This document shows, piece by piece, positions 51,703 through 61,220 of a DNA stretch of 64,000 bases. Position 1 is the first letter of the stretch, and each line of letters begins with the position of its first letter. Under the pieces are notes generated by a model. It was not told the origin of the DNA. It saw nothing but the letters and a program-made list of their open reading frames with translations, and searched no databases. The position numbers were made by a program, and so were the translations under genes. The DNA comes from Dichotomicrobium sp964540795 (GTDB lineage: Bacteria; Pseudomonadota; Alphaproteobacteria; Rhizobiales; Rhodomicrobiaceae). Where the stretch lies: positions 385,287 through 449,286 of the forward strand of contig CAZINX010000001.1 of assembly GCA_964540795.1 (NCBI GenBank), in the 5' to 3' direction.

Positions 51703-52761
51703 TCAACTCAGCAACTGTCTCAGCCGCGCGAGGGCTTTGCCTTTCAGCGCTTCCCCCAGCATCTTGACAACACCGACCTCGCGCGCCCACTGCGCCACTG
51801 GCTTGGCCGGCGCGCCGCCCCAGCGCTCGCCAGGCGGCACCGAATGCGTCACGCCGCTCTGCGCGGCGATCTGAGCGCCCGCGCCGACGCGAATATGTCC
51901 AGCGCAGGCGGATTGGCCGCCCATCACGACGAAGTCCTCCAGCACCGTGCTCCCCGAAATGCCGACCTGCCCGGCGAGCACGCAGTGCCGACCAATGCGC
52001 ACGTTATGGCCGATCTGCACGAGGTTATCAATCTTCGTGCCCTCGCCGATCACAGTATCGGACAGCGCACCGCGGTCCACCGTGCTGCCCGAGCCGATCT
52101 CGACATTATCCTGGATGATGACGCGGCCGATCTGCGGCACTTTCAGGTGCCCCTCCGGTCCCATCGCAAAGCCGAAACCGTCGCCGCCGATTGCGACCCC
52201 CGCATGGATCACGGCGCGGTCTCCGATCAGGGCGTGCGTTATGCTGGCATTCGGCCCGATATAGCTGTCCCGGCCGATTGTCACGCCGCAACCGATCACA
52301 GCGCCGGCCGCGATCACCGTTCCCGCGCCGATCTGCGCGCGAGGCCCCACGACCGCGCCCGGTTCAATGGTCGCGGTAGCCTCGATCGAAGCTTCAGCGT
52401 GAACTGGTCCGTCCTGCCCCTGGTAGACAAGGGGGCGCGCCGCATCCGGGTAAAACAGGAAGAGCGCTTGGGCGAGGGCGTGGTACGGGCGTTCGGTAAA
52501 CAGGCCGACGGTGTCCTCGGCCAGCTTATGGGCATATTCGCGGCGCAGTAAACAGGCCCCGGCCGAACTCGCCTGCAACCGCGATGCATACCGCCGGTTA
52601 TCGAGGAACGAAAGATCGCCTGGGCCAGCTTCGGAAAGTGGCCGGATGTCCGCGATAAGGCGGCCACGTTCAGCCCCGGAGGCGACTTCCGCCCCAACCA
52701 GCTCCGCAATCTCGGAGACAGCGAACGGGCCATGACGGCGAAAGAAGCCTGTCGGTGTCAT
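51703..52761 (-). CDS. lpxD: UDP-3-O-(3-hydroxyacyl)glucosamine N-acyltransferase
   Basis: LpxD adds the second (N-linked) hydroxyacyl chain in lipid A synthesis. ATG 52761 gives 352 aa; an upstream in-frame GTG at 52779 is less likely. An N-terminal uridine-binding domain (SEAGPGDLSFLDNRRY) is followed by a long hexapeptide beta-helix, with the catalytic His in GDGFGFAMGP...IQIGHNVRIGRHC. It follows bamA by 54 bp with no skp gene between them. Confidence 0.96.
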   Translation of the reverse strand: MTPTGFFRRHGPFAVSEIAELVGAEVASGAERGRLIADIRPLSEAGPGDLSFLDNRRYASRLQASSAGACLLRREYAHKLAEDTVGLFTERPYHALAQALFLFYPDAARPLVYQGQDGPVHAEASIEATATIEPGAVVGPRAQIGAGTVIAAGAVIGCGVTIGRDSYIGPNASITHALIGDRAVIHAGVAIGGDGFGFAMGPEGHLKVPQIGRVIIQDNVEIGSGSTVDRGALSDTVIGEGTKIDNLVQIGHNVRIGRHCVLAGQVGISGSTVLEDFVVMGGQSACAGHIRVGAGAQIAAQSGVTHSVPPGERWGGAPAKPVAQWAREVGVVKMLGEALKGKALARLRQLLS

Positions 52762-52815
52762 CCTGTTCGATCTTCTCACGCGGCGGGAACGTCCCGTCCC
52801 GCCGCGGACTTTCCA

Positions 52816-55140
52816 TCAGAACTGTGTGGTGGTGCCGAAGCCGAACACCTCCTCCTCGTCGAAGTCCTCGCTGGTGAGGACGTAGGAGAAGTCGGCGCGC
52901 AGCGGACCGACCGGGGAATTCCACAACAGGCTGGCCCCAACCGAGGAACGGATCGCCTCGCTATCCTGACAGGTGCCGGAGCCGTTGTCCTCGCACTCCG
53001 TGTCGGTTGCGTCGGTTCCGAAAACCGAACCCGCATCGGCGAAAACCGCGCCGGACAGCCCTAGCTCTTCCGGGATCAACGGGAACGGGAAGCGCAACTC
53101 GACATTCGCTGCATAGAACGACTTGCCTCCGAGCGCGTCGCCGCTGGCATCGCGCGGGCCCAGGCCGCTGCTTTCAAAGCCGCGGATCAGATTGTTGCCC
53201 TTGTAGAAAGCGTCAGTGAGCCGGACATCATCGCCCGCGACACCCTCGATGTGTCCGCCGATCAGACGGCCAACCAGCGTCACGCCATCCATGACCGGGT
53301 AGTAGCCCCGGGCTTCAGCCGTGGACCGGAGATAATTCACGTCGCCACCGACGCCGGCAAACTCCTGGTTGAGCGCCATGTAGATGCCGCTCGTCGGATT
53401 GTTCTTCAGGTTGCGCGTGTCGTAGACAAGGCTGTAGCCGACAGCCGACGTTGTCGAGGTGCCCTCAAGCTCCCGCACCGCCTGCGAGACGTCTGACTCG
53501 ATGTCAAAAACTTCCTCGCGGGTCAACGAGTACCGCGTTGTCAGGGAGGTGTCCTCGGCGACAAGGAACCCAAGCCGGAGCGCTCCGCCCGTCTTGCGGC
53601 TCTTGTAACCTGACTGGTCGGTGTAATCGAGTTCCTTGTGGAACACATCAAAGCCGGCCGACATGTCGCGTCCGAGGAAGCGCGGCTCGGTGAAGCTCAG
53701 GTCGATCTGCGCCCGCTCGAAGCTCCCCGACAGCTTCAGACGGACGAACTGGCCCCGGCCCATGAAGTTGCGCTCGGTGTAGCTGACCTCGCCAACCACG
53801 CCTTCGAGCGAAGAATAACCGCCCGCGATGCCGAATTCGCCAGAAGCCTGCTCAACCACATTGACGTTCAGGACCACACGGTCACGCGCGGACCCCTGCT
53901 CTTTCGAGATTTCCACTGTCTTGATGTACGGCTTGCCCTGAAGCCGGCGCTTGGACTGCTCGACAAGCTGACGGTTGTACGGATCGCCTTCGGCAAGCAT
54001 AAGCTCCTGGCGCAGCACGTACTCACGCGTGCGGACATTGCCATAGATGTTGATGCGCTCGACGTAGATGCGCGGGCCTTGCTCAATGACGAAATTTACG
54101 TCGATCTCCAGCGAGATCGGGTCGCGGCTGACCTGCTTGCGAACCTGCGCAAACGGAAAGCCGAGTTTCGAAGCCTCCAGCGTCAGGTTCTCGGCGGTCT
54201 TGTCCACCTTCAGACCGTTGAACGTATCGCCCGGATCGACGAGCAGTTCATCCTGCAGCATTTCGGGGTCCAGGCCCGGCAGTTCGGACTGCAGCGCGAC
54301 CTCGCCAAAATTGTATTGCGGGCCCTCCTCCAGCGTGAAGGTGATGAAGAAGCCCTCGCCGTCCGGGTCGAGATCGGCCACTGCCGAAATGATGCGCACA
54401 TCAGCATAGCCGTTCTCGATGTAAAACTTGCGCAGCAACGCGCGGTCGAGATTCAGGCGGTCCTTGTCGTAAACGTCCGTGGGCTTGAGAAAGCTCAGCC
54501 AGCCTGATTCGCTCGTGGTGATCACGTCGCGCAACTGACTGTCTGAAAATGCCTTGTTGCCCACGAAGGTGATGCTCTGGACTTTTGTGCTCTCGCCTTC
54601 ATTGATCTCAAAGACGAGATTCACCCGGTTGTAGGGCAGCTTAATGATCTTTGCTTCCACCTGCGCGTTGTAATAGCCCGAAGCGCGGTAGATGTTCAGG
54701 ATGCGCTGCACGTCGCTCTGCGCCGCGGCGCGCGTGTAAACCGAACGCGCGCGCAGCTGCACCTCTTGCGACAAGGTGCTGTCGTCAAGCTCGTCGTTGC
54801 CCTCGAACGCAACCTGGTTGACGACCGGATTCTCGTTCACCTCGATGGTGACGACGCGGTCGCCATAGCTGATGTTGACGTCGGAGAACAGGCCGGTGCC
54901 GAACAGCGCCTTGAAGCTTTCGTCGGCGGCTTTTGCAGTGTAGCGGTCGCCGACAGTGAAGGTCAGGTAGGACTTTACGGTTTCGGGTTCGACGCGCTTG
55001 TTGCCGGACACGCGAATGTCGGAGATCGTCTGCGCCGAAACGCTTGCCTGGCCGAGTGCGACATCCGCCGCTGTCGCCGCGGCAAAGCTCAACACCACGC
55101 ATACCGCCAGAGCCGCGCACTTAACGATAAAATTCACCAT
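52816..55140 (-). CDS. bamA: Outer-membrane protein assembly factor BamA
   Basis: BamA folds beta-barrel proteins into the outer membrane. The 774-residue protein has a signal peptide (about 1-36), five POTRA repeats (VSGNKRVEPETVKSYL first, ...RINIYGNVRTREYVLRQE fifth) and a 16-stranded barrel ending in Phe (FGFGTTTQF), as expected for BAM substrates. SDASGDALGGKSFYA-like and PGFESSGLGPRD-like (RGFESSGLGPRDAS) loop 6 is visible. A strong hairpin precedes it. Confidence 0.97.
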   Translation of the reverse strand: MVNFIVKCAALAVCVVLSFAAATAADVALGQASVSAQTISDIRVSGNKRVEPETVKSYLTFTVGDRYTAKAADESFKALFGTGLFSDVNISYGDRVVTIEVNENPVVNQVAFEGNDELDDSTLSQEVQLRARSVYTRAAAQSDVQRILNIYRASGYYNAQVEAKIIKLPYNRVNLVFEINEGESTKVQSITFVGNKAFSDSQLRDVITTSESGWLSFLKPTDVYDKDRLNLDRALLRKFYIENGYADVRIISAVADLDPDGEGFFITFTLEEGPQYNFGEVALQSELPGLDPEMLQDELLVDPGDTFNGLKVDKTAENLTLEASKLGFPFAQVRKQVSRDPISLEIDVNFVIEQGPRIYVERINIYGNVRTREYVLRQELMLAEGDPYNRQLVEQSKRRLQGKPYIKTVEISKEQGSARDRVVLNVNVVEQASGEFGIAGGYSSLEGVVGEVSYTERNFMGRGQFVRLKLSGSFERAQIDLSFTEPRFLGRDMSAGFDVFHKELDYTDQSGYKSRKTGGALRLGFLVAEDTSLTTRYSLTREEVFDIESDVSQAVRELEGTSTTSAVGYSLVYDTRNLKNNPTSGIYMALNQEFAGVGGDVNYLRSTAEARGYYPVMDGVTLVGRLIGGHIEGVAGDDVRLTDAFYKGNNLIRGFESSGLGPRDASGDALGGKSFYAANVELRFPFPLIPEELGLSGAVFADAGSVFGTDATDTECEDNGSGTCQDSEAIRSSVGASLLWNSPVGPLRADFSYVLTSEDFDEEEVFGFGTTTQF

Positions 55141-55298
55141 CGACCTTAGTGCCCCTCGAAATCTTTTTTGCCCCTCGTCCGTTCGCAGCCGCCGCGCGCA
55201 CGGACCCGTCAGCTCCCGTCAAATTCCCACGCAACACTAAGGCGTCTGTTTATGACTGCATAGTGGCGCGGAGCCGGTCATCAGAATTCTGCGCCCGG

Positions 55299-55320
55299 CG
55301 CGTGGCGCAAGCGCCACGCG
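55299..55320. repeat. Strong inverted repeat in the rseP-bamA gap
   Basis: CGCGTGGCGC (55299-55308) and GCGCCACGCG (55311-55320) are perfect complements separated by two bases, giving at least a 9-bp GC stem with a tight loop. It lies 94 bp after rseP and about 160 bp before bamA on the transcribed strand. No T-run follows, so it is not a standard terminator; it may pause polymerase, protect a processed 3' end, or be a protein site. Confidence 0.6.
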
Positions 55321-55413
55321 AGCCGGATGCGGGCGAGATGCACGGAACACGCGATTGCCGTTGCGGCGAGGTGCAACTTTTTTCTTTTCGCCGTGCAGTT
55401 GCATTTTCCCGCT

Positions 55414-56553
55414 TCATTCAATCAGTTGCATCACGTCGTTCCATGTGACGAAGACCATTAGCATGAGAACGAGCGCCATACCAATACGAAAGCCGATTTC
55501 CTGCGCCTTCTCGTTCAACGGGCGGCCACGTATGGCTTCTATGCCATAGAACACCAGGTGCCCGCCGTCGAGCACCGGTATCGGGAACAGATTGATAAGC
55601 CCGATGCTGATGGAGATGATCGCGGTCCAGCGCAGAAGCTCCGGGATTCCGATCGATGCAATCTCCGCTGACATTTGCGCGATTCGCACCGGCCCGCCAA
55701 GCTGATCCGCCGATGCGCGCCCGCCGATCAGTTCGCCGATGAAGATGATCGGCTGCTTCATCCAGAACCAGGTTTCCTGGAAGCTCTGGCTGACCGCCTC
55801 GAGCGGCCCATAGGTTTTGGTGATGACGTCGCTGCGGTCCGCGCCGCCGCGGATGCCGATGCGCGCGATTCTGGCCGACCCGAAGCGGCTTTCGGTCTCG
55901 ACCAGTTCCGGCGTCACCGTCAGGCTCACGCGGTCCCCGTTGCGCCGGACAACGACATCGAGCGGCTGCTCCGCGCTCAGACCAACGATGCGGACCATCT
56001 CCTGGAAGCCCTCGACCTCCTCGCCATCGATGCTTAGGATCAGGTCGCCGGGCTGGAAACCGGCCCGCTCCGCCGGGCTTTCGGCCACGACTTCTTCGAC
56101 ACGCGGCTCGATCACGGTCTTGCCATAGGCCATGAACAGGCCGGTGAAGATCACCAGCGTCAGCACGAAATTGGCCAGCGGCCCGGCCGCGACGACGAGG
56201 GCGCGCACCCCGACCGGCTTGAACTGGAACATCCGCGCGCGGTCCTCCGGCGAAACGCTCGCCGCCGCCTCCTGGCTGGGCATACTCGCGGCGTTTTCAT
56301 CGCCGAGGAACTTCACATACCCGCCCAGCGGTATCCAGGCCACCCGCCAGCGTGTGCCGTGCTTGTCGTGAAAGCCGCCGATCTCCGGGCCGAAACCGAT
56401 GGAAAAGGCCTCCACGGCAACGCCGTTCATGCGCGCGACGAGGAAGTGCCCCATTTCGTGGATGAACACCACGAGGCCAAGCACGATGAGGAAAGGGATC
56501 ACCCAGGCGAGTACTGTGGTCCCGAATGCAATCAGACTCTCGATAATGCCCAT
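55414..56553 (-). CDS. rseP: Site-2 zinc metalloprotease RseP
   Basis: RseP cuts anti-sigma factors and signal peptides inside the inner membrane. The 379-residue protein has the zinc motif HEMGH in VVFIHEMGHFLVARMNG (His32, Glu33, His36), a PDZ-like central region (VVAESPAERAGFQPGDLILSIDGEEV) and the late NLFPIPVLDGGHL with the metal aspartate. Four membrane segments are visible. It lies 45 bp after dxr. Confidence 0.96.
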   Translation of the reverse strand: MGIIESLIAFGTTVLAWVIPFLIVLGLVVFIHEMGHFLVARMNGVAVEAFSIGFGPEIGGFHDKHGTRWRVAWIPLGGYVKFLGDENAASMPSQEAAASVSPEDRARMFQFKPVGVRALVVAAGPLANFVLTLVIFTGLFMAYGKTVIEPRVEEVVAESPAERAGFQPGDLILSIDGEEVEGFQEMVRIVGLSAEQPLDVVVRRNGDRVSLTVTPELVETESRFGSARIARIGIRGGADRSDVITKTYGPLEAVSQSFQETWFWMKQPIIFIGELIGGRASADQLGGPVRIAQMSAEIASIGIPELLRWTAIISISIGLINLFPIPVLDGGHLVFYGIEAIRGRPLNEKAQEIGFRIGMALVLMLMVFVTWNDVMQLIE

Positions 56554-56598
56554 TGGCTTGCTACGTCTCCATGATGGCTTGCGGGCGCGCCGGCTGGC

Positions 56599-57867
56599 TC
56601 ATCCGGCCTCGGCGCGCGTGACCTCGGGCAGCAGGTCCCGCGCCAGTTGGCGGGCCTGCTGATCGGTGGCGAGAACCTCTTCAAGCGTTTCCGGCGCGCG
56701 CGCGCCGATCTCGCCCACCGCGCGATCCAGCGTGCGCGCGATCAGTTCGGGGATGGCCATGAAGCCGATGCGCTTGTTCAGGAACGCCGCCACGGCGATT
56801 TCGTTCGCCGCGTTCAGCACCGTCGGCGCGCTGCCCGCAGCCTCCATCGCCTCGCGCGCCAGGCGCAGCGCGGGGAAGCGGATCGCATCCGGCGGCTCGA
56901 AAGTAAGCTGGCCGATTCGCGCCAGATCCAGCCGCTCCGCGGGCGCGCACATCCGCTCGGGCCAGGCGAGCGCGAACGCGATTGGCGTGCGCATGTCCGG
57001 CGCGCCCAGCTGCGCGAGCACCGAGCCGTCGCAATACTCGACGAGGCAATGCACGATTGACTGCGGGTGAACGACCACGCCGAGCTGCTCCTTCTCGACC
57101 GGGAACAGATAGTAGGCCTCGATCAGCTCCAGGCCCTTGTTCATCAGGGTGGCGCTGTCGATGGTGATTTTCTGGCCCATCTCCCAGTTCGGGTGTTTCA
57201 GCGCCTGCTCAGGCCGCGCCGCGCGCAACTGTTCCAGCGTCCATTCGCGGAATGGTCCACCCGAGGCTGTGAGCAGAATACGCTCGATCGCCCCGCGCGG
57301 ATGGCCCTGCATGGCTTGCTGCGCGGCGGAGTGCTCAGAGTCAACGGGAAGCAGCGTGCTGCCGCCGGCCTCGATCGCGCGCAGGAACGCCTCGCCCGCC
57401 GAAACCAGGCATTCCTTGTTCGCCAGCGCCAGCGCCAGCCCCTGCTCCGCCGCCGCGAAAGCCGGTCGCAGACCTGCCGCGCCAACGATTGCCGCCATGA
57501 CCCAGTCCGCCGGAGCGCGCGCCGCGTCGACGACGGCGTCTTCGCCTGCGGCAACGGCGATGTCCGTGCCGGCGAGCGCATCCTTGAGCGTCTGATACTG
57601 CTTGGGGTCGCCGATGACGGCCATTTCGGCGCGATGCTCGATTGCCAGCTCGGCCAGACGCGCGGCATTGGTGTTCGCGGTCAGCGCCACAATCTCGGCG
57701 CAGCCGGGGTTCCGGGCAATCAAGTCGAGTGTGTTTTCGCCGATCGAGCCGGTCGCGCCCAGCACGCTGACCCGCTTGCAGCCCGCTGTGCCCTGCCCCA
57801 GGCCGGTCTCGCCCTGCGGCTTCGCCGTTGCGCCGTTCCGTATTATTTTCACGCCCGCCTCATTCAT
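56599..57867 (-). CDS. dxr: 1-deoxy-D-xylulose-5-phosphate reductoisomerase
   Basis: Dxr (IspC) makes methylerythritol phosphate, the second step of non-mevalonate isoprenoid synthesis, which also feeds UppS. The 422-residue protein has the NADPH motif VSVLGATGSIGENTLDL (about 33-49), VDSEHSA, the metal-site LTASGGPFR and MGQKITIDSATLMNKGLE. The first ~30 residues are an N-terminal extension. It starts 6 bp after cdsA. Confidence 0.96.
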   Translation of the reverse strand: MNEAGVKIIRNGATAKPQGETGLGQGTAGCKRVSVLGATGSIGENTLDLIARNPGCAEIVALTANTNAARLAELAIEHRAEMAVIGDPKQYQTLKDALAGTDIAVAAGEDAVVDAARAPADWVMAAIVGAAGLRPAFAAAEQGLALALANKECLVSAGEAFLRAIEAGGSTLLPVDSEHSAAQQAMQGHPRGAIERILLTASGGPFREWTLEQLRAARPEQALKHPNWEMGQKITIDSATLMNKGLELIEAYYLFPVEKEQLGVVVHPQSIVHCLVEYCDGSVLAQLGAPDMRTPIAFALAWPERMCAPAERLDLARIGQLTFEPPDAIRFPALRLAREAMEAAGSAPTVLNAANEIAVAAFLNKRIGFMAIPELIARTLDRAVGEIGARAPETLEEVLATDQQARQLARDLLPEVTRAEAG

Positions 57868-57873
57868 TGCCGC

Positions 57874-58761
57874 CTACGACCAAACGACCAGCGCATATCC
57901 CGGCGCATCCGGCGACCTGAGCAGCGCGACGACGGCGCAGGTCAGAGCGGCGAAGACCAGCCCGTCAACCCGATCCAGCACCCCGCCATGCCCCGGTATG
58001 ATGCCGCTGGAATCCTTGCGCCCGAACAGACGCTTGAGCGACGACTCGCCGAGATCGCCCGCCTGCGAAACCAGCGAGACGGCAGCGCTCAGGGCGACGA
58101 CCGCCGACCACGCCTGCGCGCCCGCCACGCCAATCAGCACAGCCGAGCCGAGCGCCGTGGCGCAGATCAGCCCCCCGGCGAAACCCGCCCAGGTTTTTTT
58201 CGGCGAAATGTCCGGCGCAAGCAGCGGCCCGCCAATGCTTTTGCCGAAGATATAGGCTGCCGTATCGGTCGTCCAGACGGTGATGAAGATGAACAGCACC
58301 GCGACCCAGCCAAATTCGGAGTCCGACCGGATCCAGACCAGCGCGATGCTCGGCAATCCGACATAATAAACCCCGGTCGCCGCCCACCATGACTGGGCCG
58401 TGCCCATATCGACGCGTCGCAGCACGAACACCGCCAAGGTGCCGGCAATGATCGCCAGCAGCCCGCAGGCGGGGCAATCCCAGACCGCCAGAAGGGCCCC
58501 GGCCCCCGTCGCGACGACCTGAATGGCCCATGCCGCGTCAATGCCGCTGGAGCAGACCAGCCGCCCCCACTCCCACGCCATGACGGCAACGAAGGCCGTC
58601 ACCATAAGCGCGAAGGGCAGCGGTCCGGCATAGGTCAGCGCCAGCGCGCCGGCGGCAAGCGCGACGCCCGAAATTATGCGCAGGCTCAGCTTCTTGCCGG
58701 GAATCAGCGATTTTTCGTCGCGCGGTACGGCCGGCTTGGTGCGTCGAGGCGACTGGCGCAT
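57874..58761 (-). CDS. cdsA: Phosphatidate cytidylyltransferase
   Basis: CdsA makes CDP-diacylglycerol, precursor of all phospholipids. The 295-residue membrane protein has a basic N-terminus (PRRTKPAVPRDEKSL), about eight membrane segments and the family signature around ISPKKTWAGFAGG and GIIPGHGGVLDRVDGLVFA with metal-binding Asp. No clear ribosome-binding site precedes ATG 58761. A 248-bp gap to uppS may hold its own promoter. Confidence 0.94.
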   Translation of the reverse strand: MRQSPRRTKPAVPRDEKSLIPGKKLSLRIISGVALAAGALALTYAGPLPFALMVTAFVAVMAWEWGRLVCSSGIDAAWAIQVVATGAGALLAVWDCPACGLLAIIAGTLAVFVLRRVDMGTAQSWWAATGVYYVGLPSIALVWIRSDSEFGWVAVLFIFITVWTTDTAAYIFGKSIGGPLLAPDISPKKTWAGFAGGLICATALGSAVLIGVAGAQAWSAVVALSAAVSLVSQAGDLGESSLKRLFGRKDSSGIIPGHGGVLDRVDGLVFAALTCAVVALLRSPDAPGYALVVWS

Positions 58762-58940
58762 GGATGGCGGGGTCCACCCCTTCTGCTGGCGAGACGACGT
58801 CGTGCCCGGCGCAAGCGAATGCGCGCGTTTGCGCCATCCGGCAACTGGATCCGAAGAGCCGGCGCTGGGTCAGGCAAGCTGACGCAACCGGCGGGGCTGG
58901 CGCGACGTGGCAAAATCGGGCCGCAACACGCCATGCTGCC

Positions 58941-58969
58941 TAGATAAACGCGCCTGACGCGGGGGTAAA
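58941..58969 (-). promoter_or_regulatory. Candidate internal promoter upstream of cdsA-dxr-rseP
   Basis: On the minus strand TTTACC (58969-58964), a 17-bp spacer and TATCTA (58946-58941) lie in the 248-bp gap after uppS. Transcription would start near 58934, about 170 nt before cdsA. Tentative. Confidence 0.35.
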
Positions 58970-59009
58970 CCAGGAAATGGAAGCCTGTGACCAGTTTGCG
59001 GTCGCGGGA

Positions 59010-59762
59010 TCAGGCGGTGCGACGCGCAGACAGTCCGCCGAAACGCCGTTCGCGGTTTTGAAACGCGCCAATCGTGCGCACCAGCGCATCCCGGTCAAAA
59101 TCCGGCCAGTAGTCCTCGACGAACATCAGTTCGGCATAGGCGAGCTGCCAGAGCAGGAAATTGCTCAGCCGGACCTCGCCGCTGGTGCGGATCAACAGGT
59201 CCGGGTCCGGCAGGCCGTGCGTGTCGAGCCGCTCCTCAAGCGCGGCCATGTCCACATCCTCCGGGCGCATGGCCCCGCGCGCCACATCCTCGGCAAGCTG
59301 CCGGGCCGCCCGGGCGATCTCGTCGCGCGCTCCGTAGTTGAACGCCACGGTGAGCCGCAGCCCGGTGTTTTCCGCCGTCAGCGCGTGGGCATCGGCAATC
59401 ATCGCTGTAATCTCGGGATCGACACGATCAGAGGTGCCGATCACGCGCACCCGCACGTTGTTCTCATGCAGTTCGGCAAGCTCCTGGCGGATGAAGCGCT
59501 TGACTAGGCTCATCAGCGCGTCGACCTCCTCGCGCGGCCTGCGCCAGTTCTCCGAGGAAAAGCTGAACAGCGTCAGGTACTGGACCCCGATCTCCGCGGC
59601 AGCACGCACGCACTCCTTGACGCGCTCGACGCCCTGGCGATGCCCCTCGATCCGCGGGAGGCCCCGCTGCTGCGCCCAGCGGCCGTTGCCGTCCATGATG
59701 ATCGCGAGATGACGCGGGACCGCGAGGCGCTTGTCCGCCTGGACGTCGTTCTGGTGATGCAT
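59010..59762 (-). CDS. uppS: Undecaprenyl diphosphate synthase
   Basis: UppS (IspU) builds the C55 lipid carrier for peptidoglycan and other polymers. The 250-residue protein has the cis-prenyltransferase signature HLAIIMDGNGRWA (catalytic Asp24), SFSSENWRRP, and RTSGEVRLSNFLLWQLAYAE near the end. It follows frr by 50 bp. Confidence 0.97.
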   Translation of the reverse strand: MHHQNDVQADKRLAVPRHLAIIMDGNGRWAQQRGLPRIEGHRQGVERVKECVRAAAEIGVQYLTLFSFSSENWRRPREEVDALMSLVKRFIRQELAELHENNVRVRVIGTSDRVDPEITAMIADAHALTAENTGLRLTVAFNYGARDEIARAARQLAEDVARGAMRPEDVDMAALEERLDTHGLPDPDLLIRTSGEVRLSNFLLWQLAYAELMFVEDYWPDFDRDALVRTIGAFQNRERRFGGLSARRTA

Positions 59763-59812
59763 GGTGTCTCGCCGCAGCTTTGATGGGGGAGAAACGATAA
59801 GCGCCCCTCAAC

Positions 59813-60382
59813 CTAAACCTGCATGATTTCCTTTTCCTTATCGGCGAGCGCGGCGTCGATCTCGCCGATATACTTGTCGGTCAGCGCCTGCACGTCGTCG
59901 GCAAGCGAATGGTGCTCGTCCTCGCCGATCGCGCCTTCCTTTTCCAGCTTCTTGAGCTGTTCCATGCCGTCGCGGCGCACGTTGCGCACCGCCACGCGGG
60001 CCGCTTCGGCGTATTTGGCGCAGACCTTGGCCAGTTCCTTGCGCCGCTCCTCGTTCATCTCCGGGATCGGCAGGCGCAGCGTCGTGCCATCGACAACGGG
60101 GTTCAGGCCAAGATCGGATTCGCGGATCGCCTTCTCCACCGCGCTGACATTCGACTTGTCCCAGACCTGGACGCTGATCATGCGCGGCTCCGGCACGCTC
60201 ACGGTTGCCACCTGGTTAATGGGCATCCGCGCGCCATAGGCCTTCACCGTGACAGGATCGAGCAGGCTGGCGCTGGCGCGGCCGGTGCGCATTCCGCCGA
60301 ATTCCTGCTTCAGCACGTTGAGCGCGCCCTGCATACGCTTTTCCAGCGCCTTAAGGTCAAAGTCTTCCGCCTCTTCCGACAT
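59813..60382 (-). CDS. frr: Ribosome recycling factor
   Basis: RRF splits post-termination ribosomes with EF-G. The 189-residue protein has the three-helix bundle and the RTGRASASLLDPVTV, and RKELAKVCAKYAEAARVAVRNVRRDGME family stretches. GGAGAGCAAG directly precedes the ATG. It lies 74 bp after pyrH. Confidence 0.97.
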   Translation of the reverse strand: MSEEAEDFDLKALEKRMQGALNVLKQEFGGMRTGRASASLLDPVTVKAYGARMPINQVATVSVPEPRMISVQVWDKSNVSAVEKAIRESDLGLNPVVDGTTLRLPIPEMNEERRKELAKVCAKYAEAARVAVRNVRRDGMEQLKKLEKEGAIGEDEHHSLADDVQALTDKYIGEIDAALADKEKEIMQV

Positions 60383-60456
60383 CTTGCTCTCCTTGTCCGC
60401 TAGAAAGCGGTATGGCGCGGCGCGCCGCGCGGCGCAAGGGCCAGCCGCGGGCTGCC

Positions 60457-61179
60457 TCAGCGCGTCACGGTCGTGCAGCGTGTATGCCCGGTCAACACAT
60501 TCAGGAGGCTGCCGGGCTCGCGCATCGAAAAGACGACGATCGGGATGGCATTGTCGCGCGCCAGCGCGATGGCCGCCCCGTCCATCACCCGCAGATTGCG
60601 GTTCAGAACCTCGTCATAGGTCAGATGGTCGTAGCGTTCCGCGTCCGGGTCAACAGCCGGGTCCGCCGAATACACGCCGTCAACCGAGGTGCCCTTCAGG
60701 ATCGCGTCGCACTGCATTTCCGCCGCGCGCAGGGCGGCTGTGGTGTCCGTCGTGAAGAACGGGCTGCCGGTGCCGCCGGCGAAGATCACCGTCTGGCCTC
60801 CGGCAAGGGCCGCGCGCGCCTCCTCACGTTGGAACGGACGGCAGATGGTCGCCGTCGCCAGCGCGCTGAAGGTGAGCGCATCGACGCCCGCGCGGCGCAG
60901 GCCGTCTTCCAGCAGCAGGGCGTTCATGACCGTCGCGAGCATTCCGATGTCGTCAGCCTTCGCCCGGTCCATACCGCCGGCCGCGCCGGCCACGCCGCGG
61001 AAAATGTTGCCGCCGCCAATGACCAGCGCGATCTGCACGCCCTGCGACGCCGCCGCGCGGACTTCGCCGGCGATGCGCTCAATGACGGCGGGGTCGGCCC
61101 CGAAGGACTGGCTTCCGAGCAAGGCCTCGCCCGACAGCTTCATGAGCACGCGGCGGTATTTCACGGTCGTGCCGGCCAT
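60457..61179 (-). CDS. pyrH: UMP kinase
   Basis: PyrH phosphorylates UMP to UDP and is GTP-activated and UTP-inhibited in relatives. The 240-residue protein has YRRVLMKLSGEAL at the start, VIGGGNIFRG, and FAGGTGSPFFTTDTTA, all family signatures of the bacterial hexameric UMP kinases. It starts 41 bp after tsf. Confidence 0.97.
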   Translation of the reverse strand: MAGTTVKYRRVLMKLSGEALLGSQSFGADPAVIERIAGEVRAAASQGVQIALVIGGGNIFRGVAGAAGGMDRAKADDIGMLATVMNALLLEDGLRRAGVDALTFSALATATICRPFQREEARAALAGGQTVIFAGGTGSPFFTTDTTAALRAAEMQCDAILKGTSVDGVYSADPAVDPDAERYDHLTYDEVLNRNLRVMDGAAIALARDNAIPIVVFSMREPGSLLNVLTGHTRCTTVTR

Positions 61180-61220
61180 TGCTCAGTTGCGCCCCTTGTT
61201 CCGGCACGCGCGCCGGTGGC

